Shown one piece after another: positions 1 to 8,136 of a DNA stretch of 64,000 bases. The stretch comes from Salininema proteolyticum. GTDB taxonomy: Bacteria > Actinomycetota > Actinomycetes > Mycobacteriales > Micromonosporaceae. The notes under the pieces were generated by a model. That model was given only the letters and a program-made list of their open reading frames with translations, did no database searches and was not told the DNA's origin. A program made the translations under genes and the position numbers. The stretch lies in the NCBI RefSeq assembly GCF_042685645.1, contig NZ_JBHUNX010000001.1, forward strand, positions 2,480,001 to 2,544,000, given 5' to 3'. The number at the start of each line of letters is the position of its first letter. Position 1 is the first letter of the stretch.

Positions 1-29
1 ACCGGACCATCCATCAGCACAGGAGCAAC

Positions 30-1277
30 ATGCCGCACAACTTCTCCGCTCCAGAACTCCTCCGCGGTCGCACGGCGATCTTCGGAACGTTCGCCACGTC
101 GGGCTTCACCGCCGGCATTTGGGCAGCGAGCCTTCCCGCCCTCGACCAGCGCATGGGCCTCGGCGAAGCCCGGCTCGGGACCGTGCTCCTCTCCATCGCC
201 GCCGCCGCGCTGGTCAGCGCGCTCATCACCGGCAGGCTGTGCGACCGCTACGGCAGTCGCGCCGTCCTGCTATTCGCCGGCCCCCTCTGCGCGATCAGCC
301 TCGTCGGGCCTACCCTGGCCACCGACTTCACCGGCCTCATCGCGTTCGCCATCGTCTACGGGACTTCGCAGGGCGTTCTCGAAGTCTCCATGAACGTCAA
401 CTCCGTCGAGCTCGAGACCGCCTACGACCGGCCGATCCTCTCTTCCTTCCACGGCAGTTGGAGTCTCGGGAGCGCAGCCGCGGGCGGGGCCACCGCTTTG
501 GCCGTCGGGCTCGACATCGGCGCACAGGCCATCGTTCTCGGAGGCATCGCCCTCTGTCTCGCCGCACACGCCGCCTTCAACCATCGCGCACTCGCCTTCC
601 ACGCCAAACCCGATCCCCGACCCTCTACCGGGCAACAGAAGACGGTCACCCGCTCTCCGCTCACTTTCCTTCTCGTCGGGCTCATAGCAGTTCTGGCCTG
701 CGCCGGACACGTCACCGAAGGCGCCATCTACGACTGGGCGAACATCTTCGCCGTTCAGGAGCTGAACGCGACCGACGCCCTGGCGCCCCTGTCGCTGACC
801 GTCTTCGCCGCGGCAATGACCATTGCGCGATTCCTCGGGGACGCGGTCCGCTCGAAGCTCGGTTCGGAACGGACGCTGGTCCTCTCCGGTGTCCTGTCCG
901 CATCGGGCTATACCATCGCGCTGGTGTCGCCGCATTGGGGCGGACTGCCCGCGGCGCTCGCAGGCTGGACCATCACCGGGCTCGGTCTGTCGATCATCGT
1001 GCCGGTGCTCTTCGGCGCAGTCGGGGCGGCCGGAGGTTCCGGCCGCGACTTGGCCCTGGTGTCGACTTTCGGAGGCTTCGGCCTGCTGATCGGTCCGGCG
1101 CTCATCGGCTACCTAGCTCATGCCACCGACCTGGCCACCGCTCTGATCATTCCAGGCGTCCTGACGATCGCCTTCCTGACCGTCGGTCCGTTCGCACTCA
1201 AGCGACTCCGTCATATCGAGGACGCGCGCAAGAACGATAAGTTCTCTGACGAGCCAGAACCCGCCATTTCGCGGTGA
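30..1277 (+). CDS. MFS transporter (drug/solute exporter type)
   Basis: A 415-aa hydrophobic protein that reads as a complete 12-segment major facilitator transporter, expected in the cytoplasmic membrane. After the second segment it carries the loop GRLCDRYGSR, matching the MFS motif A pattern (G-x-x-x-D-R-x-G-x-R). A cytoplasmic loop rich in polar residues near 190-210 separates the two six-helix halves. The ATG at 30 has an AGGAGC ribosome-binding site about 3-8 bases upstream. The substrate cannot be read from sequence; the overall pattern resembles small-molecule exporters of the Bcr/CmlA or sugar-transporter-like groups. It sits alone, with the next gene on the same strand more than 350 bases away. 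Confidence 0.85.
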   Translation: MPHNFSAPELLRGRTAIFGTFATSGFTAGIWAASLPALDQRMGLGEARLGTVLLSIAAAALVSALITGRLCDRYGSRAVLLFAGPLCAISLVGPTLATDFTGLIAFAIVYGTSQGVLEVSMNVNSVELETAYDRPILSSFHGSWSLGSAAAGGATALAVGLDIGAQAIVLGGIALCLAAHAAFNHRALAFHAKPDPRPSTGQQKTVTRSPLTFLLVGLIAVLACAGHVTEGAIYDWANIFAVQELNATDALAPLSLTVFAAAMTIARFLGDAVRSKLGSERTLVLSGVLSASGYTIALVSPHWGGLPAALAGWTITGLGLSIIVPVLFGAVGAAGGSGRDLALVSTFGGFGLLIGPALIGYLAHATDLATALIIPGVLTIAFLTVGPFALKRLRHIEDARKNDKFSDEPEPAISR

Positions 1278-1484
1278 CCGCCAGAGCACGGTCTATCGCC
1301 CCAAAGCGAGAAAACATCGGGAAGGGACAGCGTTCAGACGGATCGGCGCCCGTCGGATCGTTGAGCGCATTGCGCCGTGGCGAATGGAACGTCTTTCTCC
1401 CTCGCCGGTAAAGCTTCTGGGCGGTCTAGTGCCGTCAACCTCCTCAAGCAGGTCAGATTCACCGCCAATCGCTGGGACATCAAC

Positions 1485-1572
1485 GCCTCAACGCCTCAAG
1501 GCCTCAAGGCCTCAAGGCCTCAAGGCCTCAAGGCCTCAAGGCCTCAAGGCCTCAAGGCCTCAAGGCCTCAAC
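1485..1572 (+). repeat. 8-bp tandem repeat array (11 units of GCCTCAAG)
   Basis: Eleven head-to-tail 8-base units run without a gap. The nine inner units are identical GCCTCAAG and the first and last end in C (GCCTCAAC). Each junction creates AGGCCT, so the array is also a string of short palindromes. It lies 75 bases before the GTG start of the HD-domain gene, in its 5' region and not in its coding sequence. The unit length is not a multiple of three, so reading frames through the array shift when a unit is gained or lost. Confidence 0.95.
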
Positions 1573-1646
1573 GAATGATCGTCCACCGTGGCCGGATAGA
1601 GAGGTTAGACTCGATACGGCCTGGAACACCGTCGAAGGAGAACTCC

Positions 1647-2225
1647 GTGAAGGACAAATCCGCCAGAGGGCTCGCCAACCTCATGTTCGAGCTCGGGAAC
1701 ATGAAGCGCGCCAGGCGCACCGGATGGTGGGTCGCCGGCGTCCGAGACCCCGAGTCCCTTGCCGAGCACTCCCATCGCGCCTCACTCCTCGGCGCAGTTC
1801 TCGCAGGACTCGAGGGTGCGGACCCCGCCCGGACGACTATGCTGGCGGCCCTCCACGATGTGCCCGAAACCAGGACCGGCGACATACCCCTCGTGGGCAA
1901 GAGCTACGTGACCGCCGTCGATCCGAAGGAGGTCCTTGAAGACCAGCTCGCCGGATGCCCCGACGAAGTTGCCGAACCTTTCCGTCAGGCCCTGGCCGAG
2001 TTCGAAGAAGGAGAAACACCCGAAGCCAGGTGCGCCAAGGACGCCGACAAGCTAGAGGCGCTCATCCAGGCGGTCGAGTACAAGCACGCCGGCATGGGCA
2101 CCATCGACGAATGGATCAACTCGTCGCTGGAGGCCCTTCGAACCGATTCTGCAAAGTCCGTGGCCGCCGCTATCCTGGACGGCGAGCCGCTCGCATGGCA
2201 GCATGCCCGCGCCGACCGCCCGTGA
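1647..2225 (+). CDS. HD-domain phosphohydrolase (YfbR-like)
   Basis: A 192-aa protein of the HD superfamily. The metal-binding set is visible: H in AEHSHRA, HD in ALHDVPE and a late D in AKDADKLE, the layout of YfbR-like 5'-deoxynucleotidases that remove phosphate from nucleoside monophosphates. The nucleotidase activity is a family inference. The open frame extends back to 1377 through the tandem repeat, but GTG 1647 was chosen because a GAAGGAG ribosome-binding site lies 7 bases upstream and family homology begins there. Nothing upstream of 1647 looks like protein. No operon partner is evident. Confidence 0.8.
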   Translation: MKDKSARGLANLMFELGNMKRARRTGWWVAGVRDPESLAEHSHRASLLGAVLAGLEGADPARTTMLAALHDVPETRTGDIPLVGKSYVTAVDPKEVLEDQLAGCPDEVAEPFRQALAEFEEGETPEARCAKDADKLEALIQAVEYKHAGMGTIDEWINSSLEALRTDSAKSVAAAILDGEPLAWQHARADRP

Positions 2226-2695
2226 AGCCGACCTACGCCCGAACGGCCCGAATCCGGCAGCGCAAACTGAAGCGCATACAGCCGTGAAGAGTGCGGTGAA
2301 CGGCTTCTCCCCCCAATGTTTGACGCATGCGAATGCACGCCACATCCTCTCCGACCGGTCATTCTCGAGACCGCGGGACCGGAATGCGACAGCGCGACGA
2401 GATCGGCCCCAGAACGGACGGTCCGACCCCGGACTCGCTCGATCGTTCAAGATCGTGCTCCGGCAATACACGTCGCGAATGGTCGAACCTTGCACGCACG
2501 TAATGAACTGTGCCGAACAGCTCGATGACCTAGGTGCTGGACAATCGGCGGTATTCGCGGACCACGGATGATCTCATGGCTGGTCCCGCGAACCCGCCAA
2601 AGGCGCTCTATCAGGGTTTTTCAATTGCCGCGGAGGTTCCATCCCTATAGGAATCCGCCATGGGCGCCTCTCGCCGACTTTATCGAACCGCCCGC
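2226..2695. other. intergenic, no gene recognised
   Basis: About 470 bases between convergent genes. Open frames exist on both strands but their codon usage is unbiased and no protein family is recognisable. No strong hairpin or promoter was seen. Confidence 0.5.
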
Positions 2696-3226
2696 TCAGA
2701 TGGTCTTGACGGGGACCTGCTTCCTGAAGGCCCGCATCTTCGCCGTGAATTCCTCTGCGTTCGCCATCGTCCACCAGCAGACGGTCCAGACCGCTCTCTT
2801 CCGCAATTTATCGCCCGACCGTCGGTTCAGGAGGTCGAAGAGCTCCCGGGCCGCCTGCCGATCGGCATCGGGCAACACCCTGGGACGCCGCCGCACGGCG
2901 ACGTGAACCCAATGGACTGTGCCTCCCCGTCCGTGCTTGACCTGCCTAACCAGGTCGATGCCTTCGACATCCTGCCACGAGACGGTGATGGGGCGTCCCC
3001 AGAACTGCGGGATCAATGTGATGCCGTCCGCCGAGAACCGAGCGACCGGCCAGAATCGGAGGGCCCGCGGGGCGCCGTAGACGAATACTACGGCCGCCGC
3101 GATCCCCCACGGCCAGGGGGCGAACGCTTCCCCAGACGGGTCGAACACCGCCATCGCAAGGGTGAGGATCTGGAAGAAGCAGTACCGGAGCACGAACATG
3201 GGACGCGCCTTGTTGAAGATCCACAC
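2696..3226 (-). CDS. small membrane protein with PH-like domain
   Basis: A 176-aa protein with two hydrophobic stretches in its first 55 residues (around FVLRYCFFQILTLAM and WPWGIAAAVVFVYG). A region beginning FSADGITL and continuing through VSWQDVEGIDLV follows, which is the typical start of a bacterial PH-like (bPH) domain. Such proteins are thought to be membrane-anchored scaffolds, but no function is established for this one. The GTG start at 3226 has AAGGAA upstream. The C-terminal 60 residues are basic and of unknown role. It stands alone. Confidence 0.6.
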   Translation of the reverse strand: MWIFNKARPMFVLRYCFFQILTLAMAVFDPSGEAFAPWPWGIAAAVVFVYGAPRALRFWPVARFSADGITLIPQFWGRPITVSWQDVEGIDLVRQVKHGRGGTVHWVHVAVRRRPRVLPDADRQAARELFDLLNRRSGDKLRKRAVWTVCWWTMANAEEFTAKMRAFRKQVPVKTI

Positions 3227-3665
3227 GGGTATGAGTTCCTTGAGTCGACTGGGACGGCGTACGGGAGACCGCCGGCTTCGATCACCGGCCGCTCCGCCCG
3301 AGAGTCAGTCGACTGACCAGGCGAGGCGCCGAGCCGCAGTGTCCGAGTAGTCGGAGGGAACTTGTTCATTCGCGCGGCACGACCGTAGCCGATTCATACT
3401 CACAGGACCAGTTCAGCGCGCGTCGGTCGGGGGCCGAGGTTTTCGCCTCCACCACTGGAGGGACGGGATCCCTCGAAGGACCGCAGCCGCGAGACCTCGC
3501 CGCCGTTCTCCAGGCCGCTGAGCGACGGTCTGGTCGTGTATTGGTCCGTCCTCGCACGCCTCGAATCCGGACGGGCCGCCGTTTCGCCCGTTGAACCGTC
3601 CGTGCGTCGAAAGTTGGCTTTCTCCCCACGGCTAAAGCCGGGGCCTGCGCACTACGAATTTCCGG
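3227..3665. other. intergenic between two minus-strand genes
   Basis: About 440 bases without a credible gene. It carries the hairpin described at 3624-3643 and the presumed promoter of the PH-like gene. Nothing else was recognised. Confidence 0.5.
3624..3643 (-). terminator. hairpin downstream of MarR gene
   Basis: CGGC-TAAA-GCCG stem-loop, extended by CCC/GGG across one mismatch. It lies 22 bases beyond the MarR stop codon in the direction of transcription. It has no T-run. The stem CCACGGCTAAAGCCGGGG also resembles the terminal hairpins of IS200/IS605 elements, so it could be a transposon-end relic instead. Confidence 0.4.
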
Positions 3666-4121
3666 TCAGATCCCGACGTTCAGGTCGAAGCGAGCGACCA
3701 GGTCTTTCATCTGCGGGTCCAGGCGCACATGCCCCAGGGCCTCCGCGAGCGCCTCCTCGTACACGGGAACGGCCGACTTCAGCGTGTTCCGGCCGTTCTC
3801 CGTGATGCCGGTGTAAACGCCTCGCCGGTCGAAGTCGCATTTGCGACGCTCGGTCATTCCCGTGCGCTCCAGGCGGTTGACGAGTCTGCTGACCGAGCTC
3901 TGGTTGAGGGAGATCGCCTCGGTGAGCTCCTGCATGCGCATTTCGCCGTCTTCGCTCCGCGCGCAAGCGCTCAGCGCCAGGAACTCGTTCATCCCGAGCC
4001 GGCACCGTCTGTGGAGCGCCCTCTCGATGAACTGGTTGACGCGGGTGTGGAGTTCGATGACGCGGATCCATTGCTCTCCGGTGGTGGTGAGTCCATCGAA
4101 CGCCGAGGAGGATGATGTCAT
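3666..4121 (-). CDS. MarR family transcriptional regulator
   Basis: A 151-aa winged-helix regulator. The recognition helix region reads SLNQSSVSRLVNRLERTGMTERR, followed by the wing DRRGVYTGITENG, both characteristic of MarR proteins, which usually repress neighbouring efflux or detoxification genes and respond to small phenolic ligands. The ATG at 4121 was chosen over the in-frame start at 4163 because of the upstream AAGGGGTAGGA ribosome-binding site and because family homology starts after it. A candidate operator lies just upstream at 4143-4165. No obvious target gene is adjacent, so autoregulation is the simplest reading. Confidence 0.85.
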   Translation of the reverse strand: MTSSSSAFDGLTTTGEQWIRVIELHTRVNQFIERALHRRCRLGMNEFLALSACARSEDGEMRMQELTEAISLNQSSVSRLVNRLERTGMTERRKCDFDRRGVYTGITENGRNTLKSAVPVYEEALAEALGHVRLDPQMKDLVARFDLNVGI

Positions 4122-4142
4122 GGTCCTACCCCTTCTTACTGC

Positions 4143-4165
4143 ACACATACAGGAGATGTACATGT
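4143..4165. promoter_or_regulatory. candidate MarR operator
   Basis: Imperfect inverted repeat ACACATACA-ggaga-TGTACATGT (7 of 9 positions paired), 22 bases upstream of the MarR start. Size and position fit a self-operator; binding is inferred. Confidence 0.45.
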
Positions 4166-4489
4166 GCCGTAAAGGTAACGTCGATCAAGCCTAACACCGT
4201 CGCGGACGCGTCCGACTCCCTCGGATTCCCGGCGTCTAGTACCGGATCCAATGATAGACCCTTATGGACTCCAACGTCTCCCTTCATCGCTGTGGCCGTC
4301 GTTTTCGATTGCCGCTCAAACGCTTCTGACCTTCAGTCCGGAGACCCGCTCTTTCGACCCGGCCCCTGCCCGTGGATCGTTCTCAAGTCGACAATCCGAC
4401 AGGCCTCGGTGCCGGCCCTCCGGACGTGCGCCGCGGACGTGGCCGCCGCGCTCGCCGGCGAGGCTTCTCGACCCGGGTCGGCCCGCGGC
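4166..4489. other. intergenic, no gene recognised
   Basis: About 320 bases between the MarR promoter and the end of the ABC permease gene. No credible coding frame, promoter or clear terminator was found. Confidence 0.5.
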
Positions 4490-5698
4490 CTATGAGGCCG
4501 CGAGCGCTTCGGTCGGTGGCAATCGCGCCGCCCGCATGGCCGGATAGAAGCCCGCGAAGGCGCCGATCACGACGGTCGCGCCCAGTCCCGCTCCGATCGC
4601 CCACGGCGGCACGGTGACCGGCCAGCCCTGGGCAAGCGCGAACGCCGCCGTGGCTCCCGCACCGAGGGCCGCTCCCCCGATCCCTCCGAGAACGGAGAGG
4701 AGCAGGGATTCGGTGATGAACTGGAGCCTGACCCGTCCTCGGGTGGCGCCCAGGGCTCGACGCAGCCCGATTTCGGACCGTCTCTCCAGCACGGAGATCA
4801 CCATTGTATTGGCCACCCCCACTCCGCCCACCAGGAGCGACACTCCGCCGAGTCCCAGGAGCATGGCCGTCAGAGCGTCGTCGGCGGCCTCTTGCGCCGC
4901 GAGTGCGTCGGAGGGGCGGGAGACCTCGGTGCCGACCGGGTCGGAGGGGTTGATCGCGTCGGCGAGGATATCGCGGACGTCGACGACGTGGTCGGGGTCG
5001 GCCTCGACGTACAGGCGGCTGGGGTTCCTCTCCAGTCCGAAGGCCTCTTCGGCGGAGTCCCAGCCCATCAGCAGAGCTCCGTCCAGTTCGGGCGCCAGTT
5101 CGTTGCGGTCGAGGATCCCGATGACACTGTAGGTCTCTCCGTCGATCACCACGCTGGTGTCGGGGCGGACGGCGCCGATGCCGAGGCGCTCGGCGGCCGA
5201 GTGTCCGAGCACGACGGCCGGGTAGGATCCGGTGGCCTCGTTGAGCCAGGCGCCGGCGCGTAGGCGCCCGCCGATCACGTCGAGCAGGTTGAGGTCGGTT
5301 CCGTGGACCGACAGGCCGTTGGTCTCCTGTTCGGGGATCTTGTCGCTGCGGTAAGCCTTTGCTCCGACGGCCTGGCCGACCGCCGCGGCGTCGTCGACGA
5401 ACCCGTGCCTCTTCGCCATTCCCGCGGCGTCCTCGGGAAGGACTCCGGGCTTGCCGAAGAGGTCGGTGCCGGGCTCGGCGGTGAGCAGGTTCGTGCCCAG
5501 TGACTGGAGGCGCTGTTCCACCTCCGCTTTGGAGGAGGCGGAGATGCCCACGACGGCGACGACGGCGGCTATGCCGATGGCGATGCCTATCGCGGAGAGG
5601 AAGGCGCGCAGGGGCCGGGTGTAGAGGCCTTCGGCGCCGGTGCGGATCACGTCCGGTGCGGGCATGCGCTTCGGGCGGGGCGGGGTCGCGGTGTTCAT
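4490..5698 (-). CDS. ABC transporter permease (MacB/FtsX type)
   Basis: A 402-aa permease of the MacB/FtsX class: one N-terminal membrane segment (about 28-50, rich in AIGIAIGIAAVVAVVG), a large extracellular domain to about 265, then three C-terminal segments, the first containing GVGVANTMVISVLERRSEIGLRRALG, the usual FtsX signature. These proteins act as mechanotransmitters or efflux permeases and do not move substrate through a classic channel. The ATG at 5698 overlaps the TGA of the ATPase gene by 4 bases (ATGA), so translation is coupled. It is the last gene of the lipoprotein-adaptor-ATPase-permease module. Confidence 0.9.
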   Translation of the reverse strand: MNTATPPRPKRMPAPDVIRTGAEGLYTRPLRAFLSAIGIAIGIAAVVAVVGISASSKAEVEQRLQSLGTNLLTAEPGTDLFGKPGVLPEDAAGMAKRHGFVDDAAAVGQAVGAKAYRSDKIPEQETNGLSVHGTDLNLLDVIGGRLRAGAWLNEATGSYPAVVLGHSAAERLGIGAVRPDTSVVIDGETYSVIGILDRNELAPELDGALLMGWDSAEEAFGLERNPSRLYVEADPDHVVDVRDILADAINPSDPVGTEVSRPSDALAAQEAADDALTAMLLGLGGVSLLVGGVGVANTMVISVLERRSEIGLRRALGATRGRVRLQFITESLLLSVLGGIGGAALGAGATAAFALAQGWPVTVPPWAIGAGLGATVVIGAFAGFYPAMRAARLPPTEALAAS

Positions 5699-6396
5699 AC
5701 GCCCACGCCCCCTTCGACGGCGGTTTCGGAGGTCGCGGCGCTGTCGGCCACGATCCGCCCGTCCCGCATCCGCACTTGCCGGGGCAGGCGGTCGGCGAGG
5801 TCCGGGTCGTGGGTGATGACCACGACGGCGGTGCCCGCGGCGTTGAGGTCGTGGAGCAGTTCGACCACGCCCTCCCCGGAGGCCGAGTCGAGGTTTCCCG
5901 TCGGCTCGTCGGCCAGCAGCAGCGGCGGCCGCCCGACCACGGCTCGGGCGATGGCCACGCGTTGGCGCTGTCCGCCGGACAGTTCGTGCGGCAGGTGGCT
6001 CTTGCGGTCGGCCAGGCCGACGCGGTCGAGGGCCTCGGCGGCGAGGCCGCGCCGGTCGGAGCGCCGCCGGCCCGAGTAGAGGAGGCCGGTGGCGACGTTG
6101 TCCAGCGCCGTCAGCCGCGGTGAGAGGTGGAAGGACTGGAACACGAAGCCGATCCACTGCTCGCGCAGGGCCGACAGTGCTCGGTCGTCAAGCTTGTCGA
6201 CGTCCAGTCCTCGGATCCGGACCTTGCCCTCGTCGGGGCGGTCGAGCGTTCCCAGCATGTTGAGCATGGTGGACTTTCCCGACCCGGAGGGGCCGACGAC
6301 GGCGGTGAACTCGCCTTCGGAGACGGACAGGGAAACGCCGTCGAGGGCGCGGACGTGTCCCTGGTAGGTCTTGGCGATCCCGTCGACGGCTATCAT
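5695..6396 (-). CDS. ABC transporter ATP-binding protein (MacB/LolD type)
   Basis: A 233-aa ATPase with Walker A GPSGSGKST, Q-loop in FVFQSFHL, signature LSGGQRQRVAIARA, Walker B LLLADEPTG and the switch histidine in VITHDPDLA. The LolD/MacB subgroup is indicated by its length and by its partner permease. It powers the adjacent FtsX-type permease. Its ATG overlaps the stop of the upstream adaptor gene by 4 bases and its stop overlaps the permease start by 4 bases. Confidence 0.93.
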   Translation of the reverse strand: MIAVDGIAKTYQGHVRALDGVSLSVSEGEFTAVVGPSGSGKSTMLNMLGTLDRPDEGKVRIRGLDVDKLDDRALSALREQWIGFVFQSFHLSPRLTALDNVATGLLYSGRRRSDRRGLAAEALDRVGLADRKSHLPHELSGGQRQRVAIARAVVGRPPLLLADEPTGNLDSASGEGVVELLHDLNAAGTAVVVITHDPDLADRLPRQVRMRDGRIVADSAATSETAVEGGVGV

Positions 6397-7493
6397 GCCG
6401 GGACTCCGACCCGGAGGCCCTCTTCGACGCCCTCTCCGGAGACCTCCACCTTCCCGTCGGCGAACAGCCCGGTCTCGACCGGCAGGTACTCCGCCTTCCC
6501 GTCTCGCACCGCCTCGACGCCGTAGCCCTTGCCGGGGAGGACGACCAGGGCGGAGACGGGCACGGTGAGGACGTCCTCCCTCACGCGGCCGGCGAAGTCC
6601 ACGTCCACCCCCGCCGTTTCCACGTCGGACACGGCCGAGGGGTCCTCCAGGTCGATTCCGATCTCGACGCGGGTGGTCTTCTCTCCCGTGTCGGGGTCGG
6701 TGGCGTCGACGACAGAGACGGAGGTGACCTCGCCCTGCAACGGGTCGGTCCCCCGCGGCGAAACGGTGGCCTCGTCGCCCTCGGAGATGCCGACGGCCTT
6801 CTTCTCGGCCAGCTCTACCAGGACCTTGCGTCCTCTGCCGCTGTAGGAGAGGACCTCTTCGCCTCCGGCGAGCTTCTGCCCCTTCCCCGCCTCGACGGCG
6901 TTGACGCGGATATCGCCCTCGGCCACCGCGACGGTGCCGGGATCGAAGGTTCCCGTGTCGTCCAGGCCGTTGTCCTTCTGCCACTGCGCGAGCGCCGACC
7001 CCGTGTAATAGGTGAAGGCGTCGTCCGCCTCGAAGCCGTCGTAGCCCAGGTCGGCGAGGTTCCGCTCCAGCTGCCGGACGTCGTCGCCCCGGTCCCCGGG
7101 CCTCAATTCCCGGTAGAAGGGCAGGTCGCCCTTGAACAGGAGCACCGGCCGGTCGTCGACGCGGTAGAGTTCCCCGCCCTGTTCGACGGAGGCGCCCGGT
7201 TTCGGCACCTCGGTCACCGTGCCGGGGCCGGCGGCCGTCAGGACGGCCGCGTCCTCGTAGACGAGCTCCCCTTCCTCCGTGCGGGCCTCCTTGAGCGTCT
7301 CGCGGGTCACGTCGACGGTTTCGGGAGGCAGCGGCCGCTCCTCGGCCGCTCCCCCGTCGGAGCGCGGGTACAGGGAGGCCGCGGCCAGTCCGCCGGCCGC
7401 CGCGACCCCTCCCAGGGCGGCCAGGACGTAGCGCCTGGTGCGACGGGGCCGGGCGGTCTCGGCGCGGCGCGGTTCTTCTTCCATGTCGGTCAT
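6393..7493 (-). CDS. peptidoglycan-binding membrane fusion protein of ABC exporter
   Basis: A 366-aa protein with a short basic cytoplasmic start, one membrane anchor (about 24-45) and an exported part. Residues about 115-170 form a peptidoglycan-binding type 1 domain (GDRGDDVRQLERNLADLGY...). It is flanked by biotinyl-lipoyl-like strands (TAAGPGTVTEVPKPGASVEQG) and a C-terminal HlyD/RND-adaptor-like beta domain. Proteins of this build link actinobacterial ABC permeases to the cell wall. Only 9 bases separate it from the lipoprotein stop upstream, and its stop overlaps the ATPase start by 4 bases. Confidence 0.88.
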   Translation of the reverse strand: MTDMEEEPRRAETARPRRTRRYVLAALGGVAAAGGLAAASLYPRSDGGAAEERPLPPETVDVTRETLKEARTEEGELVYEDAAVLTAAGPGTVTEVPKPGASVEQGGELYRVDDRPVLLFKGDLPFYRELRPGDRGDDVRQLERNLADLGYDGFEADDAFTYYTGSALAQWQKDNGLDDTGTFDPGTVAVAEGDIRVNAVEAGKGQKLAGGEEVLSYSGRGRKVLVELAEKKAVGISEGDEATVSPRGTDPLQGEVTSVSVVDATDPDTGEKTTRVEIGIDLEDPSAVSDVETAGVDVDFAGRVREDVLTVPVSALVVLPGKGYGVEAVRDGKAEYLPVETGLFADGKVEVSGEGVEEGLRVGVPA

Positions 7494-7502
7494 GCGGCGC
7501 CC

Positions 7503-7970
7503 CTAACCCTCGAAGACCTTCTCGCAGGCCTCCATGGCCGCCTGGAACGTCGGATCCTCCATCATCTCCTGCGGCATGGCCTTCATCGCGCCGCCCGGCT
7601 CGGGGTCCTCGAAGTCGTCGACGCCGTTCTCCCTCATGCACTCGGCATAGGCGAGCATCTGCTGGTAGGCCTCCTCGTCGGACTGCGGTGCCCCCTCCGC
7701 CGGCTCGGGCTCGAACTCCTCGCAGGCCTCCTTCGCCTCGTCGAACGCCTCCATATCGCCCTCGTCGAGCGTCACAGCGCCCGTGCCGCCCTCCGAGTCC
7801 TGTATGTCGATTCCGTTGTCCCGCAGGCATTCGTTGTACTTGACCCGCTTGTCCTCCTCGGTCATGCCCTCGGCGCCGTCGTCGCCCTCACCGCCCCCTC
7901 CGCAGGCGGCGAGCGCCACCGCCATGGCGGCGGGGAGGGCCAGCAGGGAAATCCGTGTCGTCTTCTGCAT
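7503..7970 (-). CDS. lipoprotein with duplicated Cys motif, first gene of export module
   Basis: A 155-aa secreted lipoprotein: basic start, hydrophobic core, and lipobox LAAC with the lipidated cysteine at residue 23. The mature protein is strongly acidic and holds two copies of one motif, YNECLRDNGID and YAECMRENGVD, each followed by an acidic Gly/Pro-rich stretch, with a further Cys after each copy. Proteins with such CMRxNG motifs are often encoded beside adaptor-type ABC exporters in actinobacteria, but no function is known to me. ATG 7970 has an AAAGGCAG site upstream; the longer frame to 8264 has no support. It shares the 166-bp divergent region with the response regulator. Confidence 0.85.
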   Translation of the reverse strand: MQKTTRISLLALPAAMAVALAACGGGGEGDDGAEGMTEEDKRVKYNECLRDNGIDIQDSEGGTGAVTLDEGDMEAFDEAKEACEEFEPEPAEGAPQSDEEAYQQMLAYAECMRENGVDDFEDPEPGGAMKAMPQEMMEDPTFQAAMEACEKVFEG

Positions 7971-8020
7971 GATCTGCCTTTCTCGAATTGCGATCGGCGT
8001 CCAATAAAGCAGAAGGGGGT

Positions 8021-8042
8021 TTTCCGATCCGTTTCCAATCCG
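8021..8042 (+). promoter_or_regulatory. candidate response-regulator binding site (11-bp direct repeat)
   Basis: TTTCCGATCCG followed directly by TTTCCAATCCG: a tandem 11-bp repeat with one mismatch, in the region between the divergent lipoprotein and response-regulator genes. Head-to-tail repeats with a one-turn period are the usual target of OmpR/PhoB-type regulators. Binding is inferred. Confidence 0.5.
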
Positions 8043-8136
8043 ATTAACGGCGCGGAAACAGGGGCCCTGGTAACAATGGCTCCGCCGTCCCGGACCGGGA
8101 TCGGCCCGAAAGGCAATCACCTGGGGATATAAGACA

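Noticed and set aside
1485..1572. The tandem repeat as a CRISPR array
   Set aside because: Units are 8 bases with no spacers, so it is a simple microsatellite. No cas gene is near.
1377..1646. N-terminal extension of the HD protein through the tandem repeat
   Set aside because: Translation would give repeating LKASRPQG with no homology. The GTG at 1647 has a proper ribosome-binding site.
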